From Alphaproteobacteria bacterium (GTDB lineage: Bacteria > Pseudomonadota > Alphaproteobacteria > Sphingomonadales > Emcibacteraceae): a stretch of 13,242 nucleotides of DNA. The stretch's first letter is position 1. Each line of letters begins with the position of its first letter. The stretch is from positions 1-13,242 of the forward strand of contig NVTJ01000068.1 in the NCBI GenBank assembly GCA_002401545.1, written 5' to 3'. The notes below the pieces were generated by a model. It searched no databases and was not told the origin of the DNA. It was given only the letters and a program-made list of their open reading frames with translations. Positions 1-6,350 of this stretch are shown in pieces. Made by a program: the position numbers and the translations under genes.

Positions 1-1
1 T

Positions 2-262
2 ATGCAGGCCATATCGGCGGCCCTTAATATATTGACAAACCTGTCCGAAACCATAGAAAACAACCAAAAATCCGGTCGTATAAAAGAAAAAACAGCTATT
101 TCAGAAGACAATAAAACTATTCTGAACAGAATGATCGAAGAGGCGGATCATCGGGAGCTGGATCAGAATTACATTCTGAGAATGTTTATGGGGGTCCGCC
201 AGGATACCGGTGAGACAGGGCGTGATAATACGCAGAATTTTACTGACATTGAACTTTTTTAA
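2..262 (+). CDS. small hypothetical protein, possibly the C-terminal part of a longer gene
   Basis: An 86-codon reading frame begins at the second base of the window and ends with TAA at 260-262. Because it starts at the window edge, the ATG may be an internal methionine and no ribosome binding site can be seen. The protein is polar and mostly helical in appearance, with no membrane segment, no cysteine and no motif I recognise; it ends in a short acidic-hydrophobic tail (FTDIELF). Only 14 bases separate its stop from the STAS gene downstream, whose Shine-Dalgarno lies in that gap, so the three plus-strand genes are probably one operon. By context it may take part in the same signalling pathway, but the sequence itself does not show this. 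I cannot assign a function. Confidence 0.6.
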   Translation: MQAISAALNILTNLSETIENNQKSGRIKEKTAISEDNKTILNRMIEEADHRELDQNYILRMFMGVRQDTGETGRDNTQNFTDIELF

Positions 263-276
263 CGTGAGGATTTTCC

Positions 277-585
277 ATGAAATATCAAATCGATATAACA
301 GAAGACATATTTGAAGCAAGATTGAGTGAGAAAATCACTTTTTCCGATCTGGATGATTTCCGGGAACTGGTCAGGCATATGGTGACAAGCCGTTCGAACA
401 GTAATATTGTTGATTTATCTGATGTGGAATTCATTGATTCTGCGGGACTGGGAATGTTGTTACTGGTCCGGGACGAGATTTCAAAAACATCATCTCACCT
501 GACTCTGAAGTCGCCGCAAGGACAGGTTATGCGCATGTTCACGGTGGCCCGCTTTGACCAGATGTTCGACATTGTGCAGGGTTAG
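277..585 (+). CDS. STAS-domain anti-sigma factor antagonist (SpoIIAA/RsbV/HsbA-like)
   Basis: This 102-residue protein is a single STAS domain, the usual length for stand-alone anti-anti-sigma factors. The diagnostic stretch is NIVDLSDVEFIDSAGLGML (residues 43-61), in which Ser55 is the residue expected to be phosphorylated by a partner kinase; unphosphorylated protein would bind and sequester an anti-sigma factor or other target. Its start is supported by AGGA at 267-270, six bases before ATG. The next gene encodes a response regulator with a PP2C phosphatase domain, which is the expected enzyme to dephosphorylate Ser55. The pairing resembles HsbA/HsbR of Pseudomonas aeruginosa and RsbV/RsbU of Bacillus. 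The kinase is not visible. The target (sigma factor, FlgM-like or cyclase) is unknown. The family assignment is firm. Confidence 0.9.
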   Translation: MKYQIDITEDIFEARLSEKITFSDLDDFRELVRHMVTSRSNSNIVDLSDVEFIDSAGLGMLLLVRDEISKTSSHLTLKSPQGQVMRMFTVARFDQMFDIVQG

Positions 586-594
586 CTTCACGTC

Positions 595-1827
595 GTGTCC
601 CCTTTGCCAATACATCATAAACCATCAGGTTCAGACGCGGGAGAGTCCCTGTGGGCAGACGTCCTTGACAGTGTGATTCTTATTGTTGACGACGACGAAC
701 TTCATTGTCAGTTGATCGCCATTATTCTTCGCCAGGATGGGTTCAAAAATCTGCATTTTGCCAGCGATGGCCGCGAAGCCTTGCAGCAGGCCGGGGACCT
801 GATACCGGATATGATTATATTGGATATACTGATGCCGAATATTGACGGGCTGGAAGTCTGTCGTCAGTTAAGGGAAATGGGGCAATTCAAAAATACGCCG
901 ATCATTGCCCATACCATCAAAAACAGTCCGGAGGAGCGGGCCGAGATTTATGATGCCGGGGCCACGGATATTTTCCCCAAACCCGTTTCCGAAAGGGAGG
1001 TTCAGAACCGGGTTTATATGCATTTGAAATATACCCGGATGGTGAAGGGGTTAACGCAATATCACCGGCGATTGACCCGTGACCTGGAAGAGGCCCGGTC
1101 CATGCAGTATGCCCTTCTGCCCGCCCTATCCCGCCTGAATGAAATTTCAGAAAGCCACGGGGTGGAAATTGCCTGCCACTCTGAATCTTCCGATGAACTG
1201 GGCGGTGATTTCTGGGGCATTGACACATTGGATGAAGACCGTATTTTAATTTACATAGTGGATTTTTCCGGCCACGGGGTATCAGCGGCCTTGAATACAT
1301 TCCGGCTTCACTCATTGATCACAAGCTATCTTAAATCTGAGCATATAAAGAATCGTTACCTGACGAAAAACATAGAATCTCTGAACCGTGATCTATTCGG
1401 ACTGCTTCCCGTAGAGCAATATGCGACTCTGTTATGTGGTGTTATTGATGTTAAAAAGGATAGTTTCCTATATGTATCAGCCTCATCGACGGCGCCGTTG
1501 ATCCTAAGCTCTGATACGGGTGAGGTCACCCGTCTGGACCCCACGGGATTTCCGCTTGGCATGATTGAGGATGCGACTTATGTGGAACATGCTGTTCCCT
1601 TTAAAAAAGGCGAGTTGCTTTTTCTTTACAGCGATGTGCTGACCGAAAGCCTTGATCAGAAAGGCCGGATGATTGGCGAGGCGTATTTTGTGGACATATG
1701 CCAGTCGGCAAATGCTCATCTTGCCGAAGGTCAGAACTTTCTTGACCGGCTGTTGAAAAGCTTTGATATGCTGGTGGTCAGACCGCTTAAGGATGACCTG
1801 ACGGCCGCTACACTGAAAAGACTCTAG
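595..1827 (+). CDS. response regulator with PP2C/SpoIIE serine phosphatase output domain (RsbU/HsbR-like)
   Basis: The 410-residue protein has an N-terminal receiver domain (about 25-145) with the acidic triad at Asp32-34, phospho-acceptor Asp77 in the LDILMP motif, Thr107 and conserved Lys129 in FPKP. A helical linker (about 146-175) leads to a PP2C/SpoIIE phosphatase domain (about 172-410) with ALLP, GGDFWG (Asp205), DFSGHG (Asp223), SDVLTE and DDLTAATL, which carry the metal-binding acidic residues. Phosphorylation of the receiver should control dephosphorylation of the adjacent STAS protein. Unlike P. aeruginosa HsbR, as I recall it, there is no C-terminal HATPase kinase domain; the protein stops right after the phosphatase. 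The start is GTG, nine bases after the STAS stop, with no good Shine-Dalgarno, so translation is probably coupled to the upstream gene. The two genes are in the same frame. The stop codon overlaps that of the opposing Lrp gene. Confidence 0.92.
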   Translation: MSPLPIHHKPSGSDAGESLWADVLDSVILIVDDDELHCQLIAIILRQDGFKNLHFASDGREALQQAGDLIPDMIILDILMPNIDGLEVCRQLREMGQFKNTPIIAHTIKNSPEERAEIYDAGATDIFPKPVSEREVQNRVYMHLKYTRMVKGLTQYHRRLTRDLEEARSMQYALLPALSRLNEISESHGVEIACHSESSDELGGDFWGIDTLDEDRILIYIVDFSGHGVSAALNTFRLHSLITSYLKSEHIKNRYLTKNIESLNRDLFGLLPVEQYATLLCGVIDVKKDSFLYVSASSTAPLILSSDTGEVTRLDPTGFPLGMIEDATYVEHAVPFKKGELLFLYSDVLTESLDQKGRMIGEAYFVDICQSANAHLAEGQNFLDRLLKSFDMLVVRPLKDDLTAATLKRL

Positions 1828-2249
1828 AGTTCAAATTTTGTTGACAGTACGATGGAGGAGGTGGTTTTTTTGATCCCTTCCATCCGGCCTATTTCATCAA
1901 GGGTTTTATCGATTTCCCCGGTGGTTTCAGCCTTGACGAGAACGATCATGTCATAAATACCGCTGACGGCATATGCCGCTTTGATCAGCGGCATTTTCTT
2001 TAAGCTCTGTAATATCTGATCAGCGAATTTGGGGTTCAACTGCATCAGCACATGGGCTGTGATCTGACGTTTGTTATAGTCTGCGTTCAGGCGAATGGTA
2101 TAGCCTGCGATGATGCCCCGGTCTTCAAGACGCAAAATCCGGTCATGTACTGTGGAACGCGACAGACCCAGCATCCGCGCCAGTGCCGTCGTGCTTTCCC
2201 TGGCATTATTTTTCAGCAGGTTGATTAATTTCTGATCCATCGTATCCAT
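1824..2249 (-). CDS. Lrp/AsnC family transcriptional regulator
   Basis: This 141-residue protein has the standard size and layout of Lrp/AsnC regulators: an N-terminal winged helix-turn-helix (about residues 4-55, with STTALARMLGLSRSTVHDRI as the helix-turn-helix) and a C-terminal RAM ligand-binding domain (about 65-135, with YAVSGIYDMIVLVKAET containing the conserved G-x-(Y/F)-D turn). Such proteins oligomerise and respond to amino acids. A second ATG at 2238-2240 is an alternative start; both are plausible and differ by three residues. It is divergent from the acyl-CoA synthetase/transporter operon with a gap of about 112 bases, the usual arrangement for a local regulator, so those genes are its likely targets (inference). 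Its 3' end shares a CTAG palindrome with the stop codon of the opposing phosphatase gene. Confidence 0.93.
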   Translation of the reverse strand: MDTMDQKLINLLKNNARESTTALARMLGLSRSTVHDRILRLEDRGIIAGYTIRLNADYNKRQITAHVLMQLNPKFADQILQSLKKMPLIKAAYAVSGIYDMIVLVKAETTGEIDKTLDEIGRMEGIKKTTSSIVLSTKFEL

Positions 2250-2311
2250 GCCCCGAAAATGCCAGAGAAACCGTTAAATTTCAAGATAAAATCCGGGGCG
2301 TTGCTTATATA

Positions 2312-2340
2312 TTGTCCGGGACAGGAAATGACGTTATGCT
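2312..2340 (+). promoter_or_regulatory. candidate sigma-70 promoter of the acyl-CoA synthetase-transporter operon
   Basis: TTGTCC (2312-2317) and TATGCT (2335-2340) are separated by 17 bases; each matches four of six consensus positions. Transcription would begin near 2347, just upstream of a strong GGGAGGG Shine-Dalgarno (2351-2357). This leaves a very short leader that fits a translation start near 2362. It is a pattern match only. Confidence 0.4.
2313..2323. promoter_or_regulatory. palindrome overlapping the -35 region, candidate operator
   Basis: TGTCC-G-GGACA is a perfect 5+1+5 inverted repeat in the gap between the divergent Lrp-type regulator and the acyl-CoA synthetase operon, and it overlaps the candidate -35 box. 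Its position makes it a plausible site for the Lrp-type protein encoded next door. It does not resemble the E. coli Lrp consensus, but family members differ in site preference. An 11-base palindrome can also occur by chance. Confidence 0.3.
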
Positions 2341-2361
2341 GTATCAAAAAGGGAGGGATAT

Positions 2362-4200
2362 ATTAAAATAAAAACCATTCAGGATATTGAACGTCTTGAA
2401 GATACGCCGTTGGAACACCGCCTCAGGGGGCTTCAGTCCACCTATGATGTGATCCGCAGGGCTGCCCGCGAGTCACCTGAAAAACCGGTGTTTCATTTTT
2501 TGAAAACCGGGGGTATGGATGAAAAGGCTGTTGATATTTCCTATGCCTTCTTTGTCGGCCGGGTGACACAGACCGCTAATCTGTTCCATGACCTGGGGGT
2601 TGGGTCCGGCGATGTGGTTTCTTATATTTTGCCCAATCTGCCCGAAACCCATTATATTCTGTGGGGGGCAGAGGCCGCCGGAATTGCCAATCCGGTCAAT
2701 CCCATGCTGGACAGGGACCATATGACGGGCATCATGAATGCCGCCCGGTCAAAAATACTGGTCATTCCTGCGGATAGGGATATCCGGCAAAAAATTAAAC
2801 ATATCAAAGACCATGTGCCAAGTCTGAAGCATATCATTCAATTGGGTAATAATTCAGGGGCAGACCCGGGGGATGATGTTATATTTTACGATGATGTCAT
2901 TGATCATTACGCCGATGACCGGCTAGATAGCGGCCGGGTATTTCACCGGGATGATGTCTGTTCCCTGTTTCATACCGGCGGGACGACGGGTCTGCCCAAA
3001 CTGGCGCGTCACAGTCACTATAATGAAATTGCCAACGCCCGGATGACAGGTTTGGCCATCGGCATGACATCTGAAGATATCAGCTTTTGCGGCCTGCCCC
3101 TGTTTCATGTGAACGGGGCTTTTTTAACCGGCCTTGCCTGCTTTATGACGGGGGCAACGGTGCTGCTTGCCACGGCGGCAGGGTTCCGGACGCCGGAGGT
3201 CATTCCCAATTTCTGGAAAATTGTTGAAAAATACCGGGTGACATATTTCAGCGCAGTGCCGACGGTTTATAGCAGTCTGTTACGGATAGACATGGGGGGT
3301 GCGGATGTTTCCTCACTGCGGGTTGCTATCTGTGGCGCGGCCCCCATGCCCTGTGATGTGATAGAAAAATTCGAGGGTGCCACCGGACTTGTTCTGCTCG
3401 AAGGCTATGGCATGACCGAGGGCGCCGCCGTCAGCAGCTGCAATCCCCTGTACGGCGAACGCCGGGGGGGGTCAGTCGGGTTTCACCTGCCCTATCAGCA
3501 GATGAAGACGGTGATTCTTGACGCTGAAGGTCATTATCTTCGGGACTGTAAAACGGATGAAATCGGCACGGTTGTACTCAAGGGGCCGAATGTTTTCAGC
3601 GGCTATCTTCAGGAAGAGGCCAACCGGCAGATATGGGTTGCCGATGGCTGGTTCAATAGCGGTGACATGGGGCGGCAGGACGAACAGGGTTATTTCTGGC
3701 TCACGGGCCGGACCAGGGAACTGATCATCCGGGGCGGGCATAATATTGATCCGGCAATGATTGAAAATGCCCTGATGCGCCATGATGACATTATGGCGGT
3801 TGCCGCCGTTGGCAAGCCGGACAGCTATGCCGGGGAAGTGCCGGTGGCTTACGTGGTGCTTGAGACGGGTGCAGACCGTGATATTTCCGGCTTGCTTGAA
3901 TTCGCCAAAAACCATATTGCCGAACGGGCGGCGGTGCCAAAGGAGATATATCTCATAGATGACTTGCCGCTGACGGCGGTGGGTAAAATATTCAAGCCCG
4001 CCCTGAAACAGGATGCCATCAGGCGGGCGACTTTAGCGGCGTTGGCGGATTTCGGGCCGGGCCTGAATATTTCGGTGGAAGCTGACAAAACATATGGTAC
4101 TGTGACAAGGGTTTCAAATGTGCCGGAAGAAAGAATTCGCGACATCAGGAATATCATGGGTCAATATGCCTTTCACACTATAATAAATGATAAAAAATAG
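2362..4200 (+). CDS. AMP-dependent acyl-CoA synthetase (ANL superfamily)
   Basis: This enzyme activates a carboxylic acid to an acyl-adenylate and then an acyl-CoA thioester. Numbered from TTG at 2410 (596 residues), it shows all core ANL motifs: the phosphate-binding loop FHTGGTTGLPK (187-197), EGYGMTE (331-337), GRTRELIIRGGHNIDP (433-448) and catalytic Lys526 in GKIFKP. The acyl substrate cannot be read from sequence. The start needs care. The open frame continues upstream of 2410 without any ATG, GTG or TTG back to a stop at 2329, yet the extra codons (IKTIQDIERLEDTP) look like the N-terminus I recall for this family, and GGGAGGG at 2351-2357 sits just before ATT at 2362. I therefore place the start at ATT 2362 (612 residues). 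TTG 2410 has no good Shine-Dalgarno. It is followed 11 bases later by the NSS transporter gene, clearly the same operon. Confidence 0.9.
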   Translation: MKIKTIQDIERLEDTPLEHRLRGLQSTYDVIRRAARESPEKPVFHFLKTGGMDEKAVDISYAFFVGRVTQTANLFHDLGVGSGDVVSYILPNLPETHYILWGAEAAGIANPVNPMLDRDHMTGIMNAARSKILVIPADRDIRQKIKHIKDHVPSLKHIIQLGNNSGADPGDDVIFYDDVIDHYADDRLDSGRVFHRDDVCSLFHTGGTTGLPKLARHSHYNEIANARMTGLAIGMTSEDISFCGLPLFHVNGAFLTGLACFMTGATVLLATAAGFRTPEVIPNFWKIVEKYRVTYFSAVPTVYSSLLRIDMGGADVSSLRVAICGAAPMPCDVIEKFEGATGLVLLEGYGMTEGAAVSSCNPLYGERRGGSVGFHLPYQQMKTVILDAEGHYLRDCKTDEIGTVVLKGPNVFSGYLQEEANRQIWVADGWFNSGDMGRQDEQGYFWLTGRTRELIIRGGHNIDPAMIENALMRHDDIMAVAAVGKPDSYAGEVPVAYVVLETGADRDISGLLEFAKNHIAERAAVPKEIYLIDDLPLTAVGKIFKPALKQDAIRRATLAALADFGPGLNISVEADKTYGTVTRVSNVPEERIRDIRNIMGQYAFHTIINDKK

Positions 4201-4211
4201 GGATTTAAAAC

Positions 4212-5579
4212 ATGCAACCAGCAAAACATGAACATTGGTCATCGGGATTTACCTTTCTTCTGGCTGCTGTTGGCAGTGCCGTGGGGCTGGGCAATATCTG
4301 GCGGTTTCCTTACGTTGTTGCCGAAAACGGCGGCGGTGCTTTTGTGCTGATATATCTGGCCATTGTTATTGTATTTGGTATTCCACTGTTGATGTCAGAA
4401 CTTATGATCGGACGCAGTTCGCAAAAACCGCCGCTGGGGGCCATGCAGAGTTTTGGCGGGTCCAGGGTCCAGAAATTATGGGACGCCGTTGGCTGGTCAT
4501 ATCTGCTGGTGCCCATGGGTATATTGACTTTCTATTCTGTGGTGGCCGGATGGACCCTTGATTATGCTTTTGGCATGGGGATCGGCACCTTTAATAATCT
4601 GGAAGAAGGTGCATCTGCCCGGATGTTTCAGGAGCTTTTGGCCAGCCCGGTCAAACTTGTTTTCTGGATGACATTATCCATCGGCATTACCGTTGGCATT
4701 GTCGCCCGTGGCTTGAAGTCCGGTCTGGAAACCACGGTGAAGATTTTAATGCCGGCCTTGTTTATCATCCTGATCATCCTGGTGCTTTATGCCTCAATTA
4801 CCGGTGACTTTGCCAGAAGCGTTACCTTTATGTTTGAACCTGATTTTTCCAAAATTACCCCGAAACTGGTGCTGATGGCGGCGGGACAGGCATTTTTCTC
4901 CCTGTCACTGGGCAGCGGGGCCATCATGGTTTATGGCTCATACCTCACCCGTGATATCTCCATTCCCAAAATGGCAGTGGGGGTGGCTTTTGCCGATACC
5001 GCTGTTGCCTTGCTGGCCGGTTTTGCCATCTTCCCCATCGTGTTTGCTTTCGGGGTGGATCATGCGGCGGGGCCGGGGCTGGTGTTTGTCACTTTGCCCA
5101 TCGTGTTTAATGACATGGGCGGCATTGGTCAGATATTCGGGGTTCTGTTCTTTCTGTTGCTGGCTTTTGCGGCCATCACCTCAACCATCTCCCTGCTGGA
5201 GCCCATGGTGGCGGAATTATCGGAAGAGGGTAAATTCAAGCGGGCGCGGGCGGCGATTTATTGTGGCGCGGTGCTGTGGTTTGTGGGGGTTTTTGTCGCC
5301 CTGTCCAATAATATTCTGAGTGACGTTCATCCGCTGGGCTTCCTGCCGCTGTTTGAGGGCAAGACCATTGAAGGGGTGATTGAATTCCTGTCGGCCAATG
5401 TTTTTATGCTGCTTAACGGGATGATGGTGTCGATTTTTGTGGGCTGGTCCGTCAAACGGTCGGTGACACTGGAAGAAATGGGGCTGGGCGATTCTGTCTT
5501 GTTTAAAATCTGGTTCCTGCTGGTGCGTTTTGTGGTGCCGCTAGGGGTTGGTTTTATTTTTTACGACGTTGTTCTGTAA
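4212..5579 (+). CDS. sodium-dependent transporter of the neurotransmitter:sodium symporter (NSS) family
   Basis: The 455-residue protein is a multi-spanning inner-membrane symporter with about 11 hydrophobic segments, as in bacterial members such as MhsT and Tyt1. Membrane helix 1 carries the family signature AVGSAVGLGNIWRFPY (19-34), including the unwound glycine stretch, Asn28 of a sodium site and the gating Arg31. Helix 6 holds GQAFFSLSLGSG (225-236), and helix 8 holds AITSTISLLEP, with Thr323 and Ser324 at the expected second sodium site. Known bacterial relatives carry amino acids (leucine/alanine, tyrosine, tryptophan). Its substrate is not readable, but neighbours suggest an amino acid. 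It is co-transcribed with the acyl-CoA synthetase (11-base gap, GGGA at the stop/start junction). Its last 26 bases overlap the 3' end of the convergent hutG. A role in histidine or urocanate uptake is possible but unproven. Confidence 0.93.
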   Translation: MQPAKHEHWSSGFTFLLAAVGSAVGLGNIWRFPYVVAENGGGAFVLIYLAIVIVFGIPLLMSELMIGRSSQKPPLGAMQSFGGSRVQKLWDAVGWSYLLVPMGILTFYSVVAGWTLDYAFGMGIGTFNNLEEGASARMFQELLASPVKLVFWMTLSIGITVGIVARGLKSGLETTVKILMPALFIILIILVLYASITGDFARSVTFMFEPDFSKITPKLVLMAAGQAFFSLSLGSGAIMVYGSYLTRDISIPKMAVGVAFADTAVALLAGFAIFPIVFAFGVDHAAGPGLVFVTLPIVFNDMGGIGQIFGVLFFLLLAFAAITSTISLLEPMVAELSEEGKFKRARAAIYCGAVLWFVGVFVALSNNILSDVHPLGFLPLFEGKTIEGVIEFLSANVFMLLNGMMVSIFVGWSVKRSVTLEEMGLGDSVLFKIWFLLVRFVVPLGVGFIFYDVVL

Positions 5580-6348
5580 GAAAACAGTCCATCATGGATT
5601 TTAATGTGGGCCGCAGCCCGGCGGCCCGCTCCTCCCTGAATTTAAAGTCGGGGGCCTCATCCATATAAATGCATTGGGATATTTCCAGCTGGATGGCATG
5701 AATGTCCTGCGCGGGGTTGCCGTAATGACGGGTGATATAGCCCCCCTTGAACCGCCCGTTCAGAACCGCACTATAGGGTGATGAACTGGCGATGGACAAT
5801 AACCCCTGTGCCAATTCAGGCGCACAGCTTACCCCGTCACCATTGCCCAGATTAAGATCCGGCAGGCGGCCGTCAAAGAAGCGGGGGACGTGGCTCTGGA
5901 TGGAATGAGCATCCCATAATAGGGCATAGCCATATTGCTTTCTGATCCGGTCCAGTTCCGCCCGTATTTTGTCATGATACGGCTGCCAATAGGCTTCTTT
6001 CCGGCGCAGGATTTCCTGTCTGTCCGGCTCACGTCCCGCTTTATATAGCGGTTGATTATCAAAGCCCGTTGTTGGACAAAGTTCCGTCTCGCTCTTTCCC
6101 GGATAGAGAACACCCCCCTCTGCGCTCCGGTTCAGGTCAATAACCGTACGGCTGTGGTGGGCCATCAGAGTGGAAACGCCGATACTTTCCAGAAAATCAT
6201 ACAGCCGGTCCAAATGCCAGTCGGTATCGGTGAGTTTTCGGCCATTTTCGCTTAAGTTCATTTCTACTTCCGGGGCCAGATGAGTTCCCACATGGGGCAT
6301 ACTGACCAGTAGCGGGCCGTTGCCCTGAACGAAATGAAAGGCAGGCAT
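5554..6348 (-). CDS. hutG: N-formylglutamate deformylase (N-formylglutamate amidohydrolase)
   Basis: This enzyme hydrolyses N-formylglutamate to glutamate and formate, the last step of the five-step histidine route. The 264-residue length is typical. Family motifs are SMPHVGTHL (16-24, conserved His19), DTDWH (41-45), HSRTVIDLNR (65-74) and LWDAHSI in the middle of the protein, which together supply the expected metal-binding histidine and acidic residues. It starts only two bases after the hutH stop; a GGGAAGG ribosome binding site lies within the end of hutH, so it is the third gene of hutU-hutH-hutG. It belongs to the N-formylglutamate hydrolase family and is not the arginase-like formiminoglutamase that is also named HutG in some bacteria. 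This implies that a formiminoglutamate deiminase (HutF) is needed and is not seen here. The 3' end overlaps the convergent transporter gene by 26 bases. Confidence 0.93.
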   Translation of the reverse strand: MPAFHFVQGNGPLLVSMPHVGTHLAPEVEMNLSENGRKLTDTDWHLDRLYDFLESIGVSTLMAHHSRTVIDLNRSAEGGVLYPGKSETELCPTTGFDNQPLYKAGREPDRQEILRRKEAYWQPYHDKIRAELDRIRKQYGYALLWDAHSIQSHVPRFFDGRLPDLNLGNGDGVSCAPELAQGLLSIASSSPYSAVLNGRFKGGYITRHYGNPAQDIHAIQLEISQCIYMDEAPDFKFREERAAGLRPTLKSMMDCFLTEQRRKK

Positions 6349-6350
6349 AA

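Noticed and set aside
917..1315. 132-codon frame opposite the phosphatase gene
   Set aside because: It is antisense to the receiver/phosphatase coding region, which has full motif support, and has no recognisable content.
2336..2371. 11-codon leader frame (MLYQKGRDILK) before the acyl-CoA synthetase
   Set aside because: It overlaps the candidate -10 box and Shine-Dalgarno, has no ribosome binding site of its own and no amino-acid bias suggesting attenuation.
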